A program made the translations under genes and the position numbers. 41,841 nt of DNA from Actinomycetes bacterium (lineage in GTDB: Bacteria; Actinomycetota; Actinomycetes; DATJPE01), in contig DATJPE010000017.1 in NCBI GenBank assembly GCA_035506535.1, positions 1-41,841 on the forward strand, given 5' to 3'. The notes under the pieces were generated by a model that saw nothing but the letters and a program-made list of their open reading frames with translations, was not told the origin of the DNA and ran no database searches. Positions 17,482-26,544 of the stretch are shown here, piece by piece (position 1 is the first letter of the stretch; every line of letters begins with the position of its first letter).

Positions 17482-17844
17482 TCAGAGACGCGGGACGAAA
17501 CGCTTTCCCCGCAACGCCTGCTCGACCAGGTCGACCGCCCGCGACAGGGCCAGCAGCCGAGCGCCCTCGGCCTCCCACGCCTGCAGCGCCTCGGCGACGA
17601 CCTCCGGGGAGACCACGTCGCGCAACTCGGTACGCGCGCTGCGATAGCCGTCCCGGGCGGCGCCGAGCGCGCCGGCGACGTGGTGCGCCGTGAACCGCGC
17701 GAGCACCACCGGATGTCGACGCAGGATCTCGTGCGCCCGGAACTCGGGTGGTGCCTGGTCGAGCAGCCAGGCGGCCGCCGACTCGACGAAGCCGTCGGAC
17801 TCCGGCGGCTCCACCTCGCGCGGCCATCCCGGGGGAACGCTCAT
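17482..17844 (-). CDS. Small hypothetical protein downstream of aconitase
   Basis: 120-aa, predicted all-helical soluble protein (for example [25 protein letters not shown] split across residues 37-61, and [20 protein letters not shown] near 85-104). I do not recognise a named domain, though similar short proteins beside aconitase are familiar in actinobacteria. ATG 17844 is preceded by GGAG with 6-nt spacing. It follows acnA on the same strand after a strong hairpin, so it may be transcribed weakly by read-through. Confidence 0.7.
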   Translation of the reverse strand: MSVPPGWPREVEPPESDGFVESAAAWLLDQAPPEFRAHEILRRHPVVLARFTAHHVAGALGAARDGYRSARTELRDVVSPEVVAEALQAWEAEGARLLALSRAVDLVEQALRGKRFVPRL

Positions 17845-17871
17845 CGCCGGCTCCGGTGGAGCGTCGCGATG

Positions 17872-17921
17872 GTCGTGTCAGACGGATCGTGCGCCAGGGC
17901 GCCCGAGACGTCTGACACGAC
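17872..17921 (-). terminator. Strong hairpin directly after acnA
   Basis: Perfect 13-bp arms GTCGTGTCAGACG (17872-17884) and CGTCTGACACGAC (17909-17921) enclose a 24-nt loop with an inner GCGCC-ag-GGCGC stem. It begins 1 nt beyond the acnA stop (17923-17925). There is no T-run, as is common for actinobacterial terminators. Confidence 0.65.
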
Positions 17922-17922
17922 G

Positions 17923-20679
17923 TCAGGAGGCGAGGAGCTGGCGCAGCACGTACGGCATGATCCCGCCGTGGCGGTAGTAGTCCGCCTCGCCGGGGGTGTC
18001 GATGCGCACGACGGCGTCGAAGGTCGTGACCGTGCCGTCCTCGGCGATCGCCGTCACCTGCACGGTCCGCGGCGTGGCGCCCCCGTTCAGCGCGGTCACG
18101 CCGGCGATGTCGAAGGTCTCGCGTCCGGTCAGCCGGAGGCTCGCCGCGCTCCGCCCGTCGGGGAACTGCAGTGGCAGCACACCCATCCCGATGAGGTTGG
18201 AGCGGTGGATGCGCTCGTAGGACTCGGCGATGACCGCCCGTACGCCGAGCAGCGCGGTGCCCTTGGCCGCCCAGTCCCGCGAGGACCCCGAGCCGTACTC
18301 CTTGCCGGCGACGACGACGAGCGGGACGCCCGCCTCGGCGTAGGCCGCGGCGGCGTCGTAGATGGTGGTCTGCTCCCCCGTCAGGTGGTTGCGGGTGAAG
18401 CCGCCCTCGACGCCGTCGAGGAGCAGGTTGCGCAGCCTGATGTTCGCAAACGTCCCGCGGATCATCACCTCGTGGTTGCCCCGCCGCGACCCATAGGAGT
18501 TGAAGTCGCGCCGCTCGACGCCGTGGTCGGCGAGGTAGCGGCCAGCCGGGCCGTCCGGCTTGATGTTGCCCGCCGGGGAGATGTGGTCGGTCGTCACCGA
18601 GTCACCGAGCAGTGCGAGCACGCGCGCGCCTCGGATGTCCGTGACTGGCTGCGGGTCGCGCGGCATGCCGTCGAAGTACGGCGGCTTGCGCACGTAGGTC
18701 GACCCGGTGTCCCACGCGAAGGTCTCCCCCGTCGGCGTCGGCAACGACGTCCACCGCTCGTCGCCCGCGAAGACGTCGGCGTAGTCCTTGGTGAACATCT
18801 CGGCGGCGACGCAGGTGTCGATGACCTCCTGCACCTCCTGCGGCGAGGGCCACACGTCGGCGAGCAGCACCGGGTTGCCCTGGGGGTCGTGGCCGAGCGG
18901 CTCGGTGGCGAAGTCGTGGTCCATCGTGCCCGCGAGGGCGTATGCGACGACCAGCGGCGGGGACGCCAGGTAGTTCATCTTCACGTCGGGCTGGATGCGT
19001 CCCTCGAAGTTGCGGTTTCCCGACAGGACCGCGACCGCGGCCAGGTCGCTGTCGTTGATGGCGCGGCTCACCGGTTCCGGCAGTGGCCCCGAGTTCCCGA
19101 TGCACGTGACGCAGCCGTAGCCGACGAGGTTGAACCCGAGCTTGTCCAGGTAGGGCGTCAGGCCGGCGCGGTCGTAGTAGTCCATGACCACCTTCGACCC
19201 CGGCGCGAGGGTCGTCTTCACCCACGGCTTGGTGGAGAGGCCTCGCTCGACGGCGTTCTTCGCGAGCAGGGCGGCCCCGACCATCACCGAGGGGTTGGAC
19301 GTGTTGGTACAGCTGGTGATGGAGGCGATGACGACGGCACCGTGGTCGATCTCGCACCGCGTCCCGTCGTCGAGCACGACCGGCGTGGGTCGGGCGGCCC
19401 GCCCGCCGGGTGCGCTCGTGGACGGGGCGTCGCTGGCGGGGAAGGACTCCTCGTCGGCCACGTCGACCCCGTTGTCCTTGACGTAGCCGGTGAGCGCGCT
19501 GCGGAACGCCCACTTCGACTCCGACAGCGGGACCCGGTCCTGCGGACGCCGGGGACCGGCGATCGAGGGGACGACGCTGCCGAGGTCGAGCTCGACGTAC
19601 TGGCTGTACACCGGCTCGTGGGCAGGGTCGTGCCACAGCCCCTGGAGCCGCGCGTACGCCTCGACGAGCGCGACGTGCTCCGCCGGGCGGCCGGTGAGCC
19701 TCAGGTAGCGCAGCGTCTCCTCGTCGATCGGGAAGATGGCGCAGGTCGATCCGTACTCCGGGCTCATGTTGCCGATGGTCGCGCGGTTGGCGAGCGGTAC
19801 GGCGGCCACGCCCTCGCCGTAGAACTCGACGAACTTGCCGACGACGCCGTGCCGGCGCAGCAGCTCGGTGATGGTGAGCACGAGGTCGGTCGCCGTCGCC
19901 CCCTCCGGCAGCTCGCCGGTCAGCTTGAAGCCGACGACGTTGGGGATGAGCATCGACACGGGCTGGCCGAGCATCGCGGCCTCCGCCTCGATACCGCCGA
20001 CGCCCCAGCCGAGCACACCGAGCCCGTTGACCATCGTCGTGTGGCTGTCGGTGCCGACGACGGTGTCCGGGTACGCCCGCAGGACGCCGTCCACGGTGCG
20101 GGTCATCACCACGCGCGCGAGGTACTCGATGTTGACCTGGTGCACGATCCCGGTGCCGGGCGGAACCACCTTGAACTGCTCGAACGCGGTCTGACCCCAG
20201 CGCAGGAACTGGTAGCGCTCCCGGTTGCGTCCGTACTCGATCTCGACGTTTCGGGCGAAGGAGTCGGGGGCGCCGAAGACGTCGGCGATGACGGAGTGGT
20301 CGATGACCAGCTCGGCCGGTGCAAGCGGGTTGACCCGGCCCGGGTCTCCCCCGAGGTCACGGACGGCCTCGCGCATCGTCGCCAGGTCGACCACGCAGGG
20401 CACGCCGGTGAAGTCCTGCATGACCACGCGCGAGGGGGTGAACTGGATCTCGGTGTCCGGCTCCCCCGCGGGATCCCAGTCCACCAGGGCGCGGACGTGC
20501 TCGGCCGTGATGTTGGCGCCGTCCTCGGTGCGCAGCAGGTTCTCGAGCAGGATCTTCAGCGAGTACGGCAGGCGGGCGGCCCCCTCGAGGCCCGGGATCC
20601 CAGTGGTCCGGAAAACCTCGTACCGCTGCCCGCCGACCTCGAGGCTGCCACGGCTGCCGAAGCTGTCGATGCCCGTCAT
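17923..20679 (-). CDS. acnA: Aconitate hydratase A
   Basis: 918-aa [4Fe-4S] enzyme of the TCA cycle interconverting citrate and isocitrate. The cluster cysteines are seen in [14 protein letters not shown] and [14 protein letters not shown]. Other active-site segments are [35 protein letters not shown] and [16 protein letters not shown]. Length and order (large domains, linker near residue 530-620, swivel domain from about 680) match AcnA/IRP-type aconitases. A low-complexity insert ([18 protein letters not shown], about 415-432) sits on a surface loop. ATG 20679 has AAGGGGA just upstream. The promoter contains a large palindrome (20736-20765). Confidence 0.96.
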   Translation of the reverse strand: MTGIDSFGSRGSLEVGGQRYEVFRTTGIPGLEGAARLPYSLKILLENLLRTEDGANITAEHVRALVDWDPAGEPDTEIQFTPSRVVMQDFTGVPCVVDLATMREAVRDLGGDPGRVNPLAPAELVIDHSVIADVFGAPDSFARNVEIEYGRNRERYQFLRWGQTAFEQFKVVPPGTGIVHQVNIEYLARVVMTRTVDGVLRAYPDTVVGTDSHTTMVNGLGVLGWGVGGIEAEAAMLGQPVSMLIPNVVGFKLTGELPEGATATDLVLTITELLRRHGVVGKFVEFYGEGVAAVPLANRATIGNMSPEYGSTCAIFPIDEETLRYLRLTGRPAEHVALVEAYARLQGLWHDPAHEPVYSQYVELDLGSVVPSIAGPRRPQDRVPLSESKWAFRSALTGYVKDNGVDVADEESFPASDAPSTSAPGGRAARPTPVVLDDGTRCEIDHGAVVIASITSCTNTSNPSVMVGAALLAKNAVERGLSTKPWVKTTLAPGSKVVMDYYDRAGLTPYLDKLGFNLVGYGCVTCIGNSGPLPEPVSRAINDSDLAAVAVLSGNRNFEGRIQPDVKMNYLASPPLVVAYALAGTMDHDFATEPLGHDPQGNPVLLADVWPSPQEVQEVIDTCVAAEMFTKDYADVFAGDERWTSLPTPTGETFAWDTGSTYVRKPPYFDGMPRDPQPVTDIRGARVLALLGDSVTTDHISPAGNIKPDGPAGRYLADHGVERRDFNSYGSRRGNHEVMIRGTFANIRLRNLLLDGVEGGFTRNHLTGEQTTIYDAAAAYAEAGVPLVVVAGKEYGSGSSRDWAAKGTALLGVRAVIAESYERIHRSNLIGMGVLPLQFPDGRSAASLRLTGRETFDIAGVTALNGGATPRTVQVTAIAEDGTVTTFDAVVRIDTPGEADYYRHGGIMPYVLRQLLAS

Positions 20680-20724
20680 GGAATCCCCTTGTCCCGCACC
20701 ATCGTCTCGCCACCAGGTCCCGTC

Positions 20725-20755
20725 AGTATCCCGTGCCCAAGTATCTTGATGTCAA
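20725..20755 (-). promoter_or_regulatory. Probable acnA promoter inside the palindrome
   Basis: On the minus strand a consensus TTGACA (20755-20750) spans the centre of the palindrome. GATACT (20730-20725) follows after 19 nt as a possible -10. The spacer is long, so the -10 assignment is tentative. Confidence 0.45.
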
Positions 20756-20765
20756 GATACTTGGG
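20736..20765. promoter_or_regulatory. Perfect 14-bp-arm palindrome, candidate acnA operator
   Basis: CCCAAGTATCTTGA (20736-20749), TG, TCAAGATACTTGGG (20752-20765) form a perfect inverted repeat. The core TATCTTGA/TCAAGATA is strikingly AT-rich in this GC-rich DNA. It ends immediately next to the stop of the upstream gene and covers the acnA -35, which favours a repressor site. The protein is unknown. Confidence 0.7.
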
Positions 20766-21140
20766 TCACCAGGACAGGCCGGCGCGGGCCAGCTCCGCCT
20801 CCAGGGTGAGCCGGTCCACGGCGTCCAACGGCTCGTGGCCGAGGCGGCGTGGGGTCGGGACGTCCAGGGCGAAGCAGGCAGCCACGAGCAGGTCGTCGTA
20901 GGCGATCCCGGCCGCCCGCAGCCGGGTGAGCTTGCCGGGCTGGTTGGAACGCTCGGCCCGTGCGTAGTCGGCGGCGAGGCGGTGCAGGTCGGCACCGATG
21001 CGCTCGATCGGCGGCCGGCTCGTCCGCAGCCCTCGCCCATGGTTCAGCCGGGCCGCGACCAGCGGACCGAACAGGTGGATCATCGCCCACAACGCCAGGA
21101 CGGGGGCGACGACCACCGCGGGGTAGAGCAGGAGGGGCAC
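20766..21140 (-). CDS. Small membrane-anchored hypothetical protein
   Basis: About 124 aa from the GTG at 21140. One N-terminal hydrophobic segment (VPLLLYPAVVVAPVLALWAM) is followed by a positively charged stretch and a helical cytoplasmic domain (RIGADLHRLAADYARAERS; AYDDLLVAACFALDV). I recognise no named family. The frame is open upstream to 21215; GTG 21185 (GAGG 5 nt before it) is an alternative that would add a short polar extension. It lies between a methyltransferase gene and acnA, both on the same strand. Confidence 0.6.
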   Translation of the reverse strand: MPLLLYPAVVVAPVLALWAMIHLFGPLVAARLNHGRGLRTSRPPIERIGADLHRLAADYARAERSNQPGKLTRLRAAGIAYDDLLVAACFALDVPTPRRLGHEPLDAVDRLTLEAELARAGLSW

Positions 21141-21222
21141 GAGGGCGCCGTCACCTCCCCAGATCGTCCTCGATCCGCGTGGCACTCGATCCTCGCACCA
21201 GTTGGCTCCCGGCACACCTCCT

Positions 21223-21237
21223 GGCGCCTCAGGCGCC
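21223..21237 (-). terminator. Hairpin whose loop is the stop codon of the methyltransferase gene
   Basis: GGCGCC (21223-21228), TCA (21229-21231, TGA on the minus strand), GGCGCC (21232-21237). The 6-bp all-GC stem would form once the ribosome leaves the stop codon. It could end transcription or protect the 3' end. Confidence 0.45.
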
Positions 21238-22422
21238 GACGGGGACGAACGCCCCGACGCACTCCACGTGGTGGGTCATCGGGAAGCAGTCGAAGGCACG
21301 CAGGTCGGCCAGCGCGTAGCCCAGGTCGGTGAAGGTGCGTACGTCGCGCGCGAACGCAGCGGGGTCGCACGCGACATAGGCCACGGCACGCGGGGCCAGC
21401 CGGGCCACCGCCTCGACGACATGGCGTCGGGCGCCCGCGCGCGGCGGGTCGAGAACCACCAGGTCGGCGCGGCGCACGTGCCCTGCGGCGAGCCAGTCCT
21501 CGACGGCGGCCTCGTGCAGGCGAACCGTCGGCAGGTCGTGCAGGTTGCGGCGGGCGTCGCCCACGGCGATCGCCGAGGCCTCCACGGCGTCCACCCGTCC
21601 GCCGGCGCCGAGCCGGGCGGCCAGGACGCCGGCGAACAGCCCGACGCCGGCGTAAAGGTCCAGGGCCTGCTCCCCCGGCCGGGGGTCGAGAAGCTCGATC
21701 GCGGTCGCCGACAGCACTTCGGCCGCACCTGGGTGCACCTGCCAGAAGCCGTCCCCGGAGACCCGCCAGGTACGTCCGCCAGCCGCCTCCGTCACCCGGG
21801 AACCTGAGACCGGGCGGCCGTCGACGCTCACCACCGTGCCGGCCACACCCCCGACGGCGACGGCGACCTCCCCTGCCCCGGGCCAGGTGCGCCGGAGGAC
21901 ACCGGTGGCGAGGACCCGAGTATCGGCGATCGGGCAGTCCTCGAGGACCTCGACGTCGTGCGAGCGGTGGCGGCGAAGCCCTGCCCGCTCCGAGGCGGCG
22001 TCGATCGCGAAGCGCTCCCGGGTCCGCCAGCCGAGGCCCTCGGGGGCGCCCGCCACCTCCTCGACCCGCACCTCACGCTCCACCCCGCCGAGGCGACGAA
22101 GCGACTCCGCGACCACGGCGGCCTTGAGCTCGCGCTGGGTGGCGAGGTCGGCGTGCTGCCAGTCGCACCCGCCGCAGCGCCCGGGCCCGGACGCGGGGCA
22201 CGGGGGGACCACCCGTCCGGGCGAGGGCGTGATCACCTCGACCGCGTCGGCTCGCAGGTACCGTGCCGACCGGCCGGTGACGACCGCGCGGACCCGCTCG
22301 CCGGGGAGGGTGTGGCGGACGAAGACCACCTGGCCGTCGGCGCGCGCGACGCAGTGGCCCCCGTGGGCCACGGGGCCGACATCGAGCACGAGCTCGGCGG
22401 GCGTGGCGGGATCTGGGGTCAC
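21229..22422 (-). CDS. TrmA/RlmD-family RNA (uracil-5-)-methyltransferase
   Basis: 397-aa class I SAM RNA methyltransferase. It has an N-terminal TRAM RNA-binding domain (about 8-65), a [4Fe-4S] cysteine set in CPASGPGRCGGCDWQH plus the later DCPIAD, the SAM motif ALDLYAGVGLFAGVL, VLDPPRAGAR, the nucleophile cysteine in YVACDPAAFARD and the base Glu in HHVECVG. It should make m5U in tRNA or rRNA; which one cannot be decided from sequence. The GTG overlaps the stop of the permease gene by 4 nt, so it is translated from that leaderless message. Confidence 0.88.
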   Translation of the reverse strand: MTPDPATPAELVLDVGPVAHGGHCVARADGQVVFVRHTLPGERVRAVVTGRSARYLRADAVEVITPSPGRVVPPCPASGPGRCGGCDWQHADLATQRELKAAVVAESLRRLGGVEREVRVEEVAGAPEGLGWRTRERFAIDAASERAGLRRHRSHDVEVLEDCPIADTRVLATGVLRRTWPGAGEVAVAVGGVAGTVVSVDGRPVSGSRVTEAAGGRTWRVSGDGFWQVHPGAAEVLSATAIELLDPRPGEQALDLYAGVGLFAGVLAARLGAGGRVDAVEASAIAVGDARRNLHDLPTVRLHEAAVEDWLAAGHVRRADLVVLDPPRAGARRHVVEAVARLAPRAVAYVACDPAAFARDVRTFTDLGYALADLRAFDCFPMTHHVECVGAFVPVGA

Positions 22423-24419
22423 GGAGCGTCAGCGGCGGCGGGGGCGCTGTCCTGCTTCGGCTTGGTCGCCGATGCGCTGGTCACCTGCGAGGAGCGCAGC
22501 TGCCAGGGGACGCTCGTGACCATGACGCCGGGCGTGAACAGCAGGCGCCCCTTCAGCCGCAGGGCCGACTGGTTGTGCAGCAGGTGCTCCCACCAGCGGC
22601 CGACGACGTACTCGGGGATGTAGACGATCACCAGGTCGCGCGGGGAGCGGCGGTGGATCCCGCGGACGTAGCTCAGCACCGGACGGGTGATCTCTCGATA
22701 CGGGGAGTCCAGGACCTTGAGCGGTACCGGGATGCCACGCCGGTCCCACTCGCTGGCCAGCCGCTCGGAGTCCCCGCTGTCGACGTTGACGGTCAGTGCC
22801 TCGATGGTCGTGGGTCGCGTCGCCCGGGCGTAGGCGATGGCCCGCAGGGTCGGCTTGTGCAGCTTCGAGACCAGGATGATCGCGTGCACCCGCGACGGCA
22901 GCGCGACGTCGGACTCGTCGGCGACCAGCTCGCTGCTCACCTTGTCGTAGTGGCTTCGGATGCCGCGCATGAGGAACCACAGGAACACCATGGCCACGAC
23001 AGCGATCCAGGCGCCGTGGACGAACTTCGTGATGAGAACGATCACGAGAACGGTGCCGGTCATGACGAACGCGAAGGCGCTGATCCCCCGGCGCCGCATG
23101 GTCCGCCGTCGTTCGGGGCCGCTGAGATCCCCTGCCGCCAGCAGCCGGTTCCAGTGCCGGACCATGCCTCCCTGGCTGCAGGTGAACGACACGAACACAC
23201 CGACGATGTAGAGCTGGATCAGCGTCGTCGAGTTGGCGCCCGACGCCCAGATCAGCAGCCCGGCGAACCCGGCCAGGAGCAGGATGCCGTTGCTGAACAC
23301 GAGGCGGTCGCCACGCTTGTGCAGCTGGCGGGGCATGTAGCTGTCCTGGGCCAGGATCGAGGCCAGCACCGGGAAGCCGTTGAACGCGGTGTTGGCGGCC
23401 AACACGAGGATGATCGCGGTGATGAACTGCACGTAGTAGAAGGGCAGGTTGGTGTTCCCACCGAAGACCGACGCCCCGATCTGGGCGATGACCGTGGGGA
23501 TCGGCTGGTCGGAGGGATAGCCGACGAGGTCGCTTGAACGGCTGGCGTCGACGTAGTGGACGTGCAGGGCGATGGCCAGGAAGGTCACGCCCGCGAACAT
23601 GGTGAGGGCGATGCCACCCATGAGCGCCAGCGTCGCGGCCGCGTTCTTCGACTTCGGCTTGCGGAAGGCGGGCACGCCGTTGGAGATGGCCTCGACACCG
23701 GTCAGGGCGGTGCAGCCGGAGGCGAAGGCGCGCAGCCCCAGGAACAGCAACACGAGCGTGGACGGGTTCACCAGCTCCGGTTTGATCGGGTACTTGGCCG
23801 TCGAGGCGAGCAGGTGCTGGCCGGACGCGAGCCGGGCGACCCCAACAACGACCATGCCGATGATGCCGATCATGAACCCGTACGTCGGGATCGCGAAGGC
23901 GACGCCGGACTCGCGGATGCCGCGCAGGTTGAGCAGCACGATGATCGTGACGATCGACAGCGTCGTCGCCACCTTGTGCGCGTCCATCCACGAGAACGCC
24001 GGCGTCGAGGCCAGGTTCTCCACTCCGGCGGTCGTGCTCACGGCCACGGTCAGGACGTAGTCGACGAGCAGCGCCGCCGCGACCACCAGGCCGAACTTCG
24101 GACCCAGGTTGGTGTTGGCGACCTCGTAGTCCCCGCCGCCGCTGGGATAGGCGTAGACGTTCTGCCGGTACGCCGCCACCACGGTGAGCAGCACCAGCAT
24201 CACGCCGCCGGCGGCGTACCAGGTGAAGTGCAGATACGCGGTGCCGGCCAGGGCCAAGACGATGAGGATCTCCTGCGTGGCATAGGCCACGGACGACATC
24301 GCGTCGCTGGCGAAGACCGGCAGCGCGATGCGCTTGGGCAGCAGCGTCTCGCCCAGCCGGTCGCTGCGCATGGCACGACCGACGAGGAAGCGCTTGGACC
24401 ACTCGGCCAGGTGGGTCAC
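22419..24419 (-). CDS. kimA: APC-superfamily permease, KimA-like potassium importer
   Basis: 666-aa membrane protein with about 12 transmembrane helices (residues about 30-465) and a cytosolic C-terminal domain of about 190 aa resembling a universal-stress fold (HAIILVSKLHKPTLRAIAYA; DLVIVYIPEYVVGRWWEHLL). The N-terminal ALPVFASDAMSSVAYATQE is typical of KimA/YdaO K+ importers. Divergent transcription from the two TrkA/RCK genes supports a potassium role. GTG 24419 lies 7 nt after TACGCT (24432-24427): leaderless, with no room for a c-di-AMP riboswitch. Amino-acid transport remains possible. Confidence 0.8.
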   Translation of the reverse strand: MTHLAEWSKRFLVGRAMRSDRLGETLLPKRIALPVFASDAMSSVAYATQEILIVLALAGTAYLHFTWYAAGGVMLVLLTVVAAYRQNVYAYPSGGGDYEVANTNLGPKFGLVVAAALLVDYVLTVAVSTTAGVENLASTPAFSWMDAHKVATTLSIVTIIVLLNLRGIRESGVAFAIPTYGFMIGIIGMVVVGVARLASGQHLLASTAKYPIKPELVNPSTLVLLFLGLRAFASGCTALTGVEAISNGVPAFRKPKSKNAAATLALMGGIALTMFAGVTFLAIALHVHYVDASRSSDLVGYPSDQPIPTVIAQIGASVFGGNTNLPFYYVQFITAIILVLAANTAFNGFPVLASILAQDSYMPRQLHKRGDRLVFSNGILLLAGFAGLLIWASGANSTTLIQLYIVGVFVSFTCSQGGMVRHWNRLLAAGDLSGPERRRTMRRRGISAFAFVMTGTVLVIVLITKFVHGAWIAVVAMVFLWFLMRGIRSHYDKVSSELVADESDVALPSRVHAIILVSKLHKPTLRAIAYARATRPTTIEALTVNVDSGDSERLASEWDRRGIPVPLKVLDSPYREITRPVLSYVRGIHRRSPRDLVIVYIPEYVVGRWWEHLLHNQSALRLKGRLLFTPGVMVTSVPWQLRSSQVTSASATKPKQDSAPAAADAP

Positions 24420-24426
24420 GACGGGA

Positions 24427-24477
24427 AGCGTAGGGCTCCCGGGGCCGGCGCTCTCGAAGTCCTCGATGTGGCAGGCT
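24427..24477. promoter_or_regulatory. Divergent leaderless promoters, kimA-like and ceoB
   Basis: TACGCT (minus, 24432-24427) lies 7 nt before the permease GTG. CAGGCT (plus, 24472-24477) lies 7 nt before the ceoB GTG. The whole intergenic region is 65 bp, so both genes could share one regulator. Confidence 0.55.
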
Positions 24478-24484
24478 GTCCGCC

Positions 24485-25150
24485 GTGCAGGTGGTGATCA
24501 TGGGATGCGGCCGGGTGGGGTCGACCCTGGCCGCTCAGCTGGACTCCATGGGTCACAGCGTGACCGTCGTCGACCAGGAGGAGCACGCCTTCCGGCGCCT
24601 GCCCGCCGAGTTCGCCGGCCGCACCGTGACCGGGGTCGGGTTCGACCGCGACGTCCTGGAGGAGGCCGGCATCGAGCACGCCGAGGCCTTCGCCGCGGTG
24701 TCCTCCGGCGACAACTCCAACATCCTCGCGGCGCGCGTGGCGCGCGAGACCTTCGGCGTCGAGAACGTCGTGGCCCGCATCTACGACCCGCGACGCGCCG
24801 CGGTGTACCAGCGGCTCGGGATCCCCACGGTCGCCACCGTCGTCTGGACCTCCGACCAGATGATCCGCCGGTTGCTGCCCTCGGGCGGGCTGGTGGAGTG
24901 GAGCGACCCGACCGGCGCGATCCGCCTGGCCGAGATGCACGTCGACCGGGGCTGGATCGGGCACCGGATCCTCGACATCGAGGAGGCCTCGGGATCGCGC
25001 GTCGGGCTGATCACGCGGCTGGGCACGGGCACCCTGCCGCACAAGGACATGCTGTTCCAGGAGGGTGACCTGGTCCACGTGCTCGTCAGGGACGAGGACC
25101 TCACCCGGGTCGAGCTCGTGCTCGGCGCCAGGCCGGAGGCTGAGTCCTGA
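24485..25150 (+). CDS. ceoB: TrkA/RCK-family potassium uptake regulator CeoB
   Basis: 221-aa cytosolic protein with an N-terminal RCK_N Rossmann domain (GCGRVGSTLAAQL nucleotide loop, about 7-19; acidic VVDQEE at the end of beta-2) and a C-terminal RCK_C ligand domain (about 140-215). Such proteins bind NAD(H)/ATP or c-di-AMP and gate K+ channels or transporters. The TGA stop overlaps the next ATG (TGATG), giving the CeoB-CeoC pair known in mycobacteria. No TrkH/KtrB pore is present, so the partner may be the adjacent KimA-like permease. Confidence 0.88.
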   Translation: MQVVIMGCGRVGSTLAAQLDSMGHSVTVVDQEEHAFRRLPAEFAGRTVTGVGFDRDVLEEAGIEHAEAFAAVSSGDNSNILAARVARETFGVENVVARIYDPRRAAVYQRLGIPTVATVVWTSDQMIRRLLPSGGLVEWSDPTGAIRLAEMHVDRGWIGHRILDIEEASGSRVGLITRLGTGTLPHKDMLFQEGDLVHVLVRDEDLTRVELVLGARPEAES

Positions 25151-25830
25151 TGCGCGTCGCCATCGCCGGTGCCGGCAACGTGGGGCGCTCGATCGCCGCC
25201 GAGCTCGTCGCGAACGAGCACGAGGTGCTGCTCATCGACCGGGACACCGACACGATCCGCCCGTCGTCCATCCCCGGCGCGCAGTGGCTGGAGGGCGACG
25301 CGTGCGAGATCGAGTTGCTCGAGCGGGCCGGCCTGCCCTCGTGCCAGGTCGTCGTCGCCGCGACCGGTGACGACAAGGTCAACCTCGTCGTCTCGCTGCT
25401 GGCCAAGACGGAGTACGGCGTCCCGCGGGTGGTGGCCCGGGTCAACCACCCGAAGAACGAGTGGATGTTCAACGAGGCGTGGGGGGTCGACGTCGCGGTG
25501 TCGACGCCCCGGATGCTCTCCGCGCTCGTCGAGGAGGCCGTGTCGATCGGCGACCTCGTCCGGCTGTTCACCTTCCGCCAGGGCGGGGGGAACCTCGTCG
25601 AGCTCACCCTGCCGCCGTCCTCGCCGTACTCGGGGACGCGGGTGGGCGACGTGCCGTGGCCGATGGACGCGGTCCTGGTCGCGATCATCAGGGACGGACG
25701 CGTGCTGCCGCCGTCCTCCGACGACTCCATCGAGTCCGGGGACGAACTGCTGTTCGTCACCACCTCGGACGTCGAGCCGATGCTCGAGGACCTGCTCTCC
25801 CCGCACGCCCACGGCCACCAGCACGGCTGA
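25150..25830 (+). CDS. ceoC: TrkA/RCK-family potassium uptake regulator CeoC
   Basis: 226-aa paralogue of the preceding protein: RCK_N with GAGNVGRSIAAEL and LIDRDTDTI, then RCK_C from about residue 140. A His-rich tail (HAHGHQHG) ends the protein and could bind metal. Its ATG overlaps the CeoB TGA by one base, so equal expression and a hetero-oligomer are likely. It is convergent with the DUF3159 gene 30 bp downstream. Confidence 0.88.
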   Translation: MRVAIAGAGNVGRSIAAELVANEHEVLLIDRDTDTIRPSSIPGAQWLEGDACEIELLERAGLPSCQVVVAATGDDKVNLVVSLLAKTEYGVPRVVARVNHPKNEWMFNEAWGVDVAVSTPRMLSALVEEAVSIGDLVRLFTFRQGGGNLVELTLPPSSPYSGTRVGDVPWPMDAVLVAIIRDGRVLPPSSDDSIESGDELLFVTTSDVEPMLEDLLSPHAHGHQHG

Positions 25831-25860
25831 GCCAGCACGCGCCGCGGCCGGCCGACGCCC

Positions 25861-26544
25861 TCAGTCCGCGACGGCCTCGGGCGCCGGCTGCGCGGCGCGC
25901 TCGGGCTCGGCGGCCGCCTCGCGAACGGGGTGGGTCGAACGAAGGATCAGCCACGTGACGATGCAGGTGGGGATGAACAACGGGAGCCCGAGCGGGATGT
26001 TCGCCAGACCCAGCGCCGTGGTGGCCGACGCGGCATAGAGCGGAACCTGGACCGCGACCCTGATGCCGAACATCGCGGCCCACACCAGGCTGGCCCACGA
26101 GTACGCGCGCAGCCGCGCGGGGTCCCGGCGCCAGCGCACGCCCTCGCCCAGCAGCGGGCCGAGGATCAGCCCGAGCAGCGGCCAGCGCAGCAGGACCGAC
26201 ACGAGGTACGCCGTCCCGTAGCCGGCGTTCTTGACGACCGACAGGAAGTAGAACGACGTGGCGTCGCCTCGCCACTCGGCGTAGGCCGCCATCACCACGA
26301 CTCCGAGCAGGCCGCTGACCGCCTGCTGGACGGTGCGGCGCTGCAGGAGCGCGAGTGCGGCGATGACCACCGCCGAGGCGACGGCGACCGCGACGGAGAC
26401 GCCGAGACGACCGCCCGACACGGGATAGACCACCCCGAAGAGCACGCCGGGCACCGAGGACTCGACCACACCACGGGTCCCGCCGAGCAGGGCCAGCAGG
26501 TCGTGCGGGGAGTCGACTCCGGCGACCCGTGGGCGTGGGCTCAC
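25861..26544 (-). CDS. DUF3159 integral membrane protein
   Basis: 227-aa actinobacterial DUF3159 protein with about six hydrophobic helices, polar ends, and a conserved-looking middle (GLLGVVVMAAYAEWRGDA; NAGYGTAYLVSVLLRWPL). The function is unknown. The GTG at 26544 overlaps the stop of the OB-fold gene (GTGA), so it is the second gene of that leaderless unit. From memory the same pairing occurs next to ceoBC in mycobacteria. Confidence 0.82.
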   Translation of the reverse strand: MSPRPRVAGVDSPHDLLALLGGTRGVVESSVPGVLFGVVYPVSGGRLGVSVAVAVASAVVIAALALLQRRTVQQAVSGLLGVVVMAAYAEWRGDATSFYFLSVVKNAGYGTAYLVSVLLRWPLLGLILGPLLGEGVRWRRDPARLRAYSWASLVWAAMFGIRVAVQVPLYAASATTALGLANIPLGLPLFIPTCIVTWLILRSTHPVREAAAEPERAAQPAPEAVAD

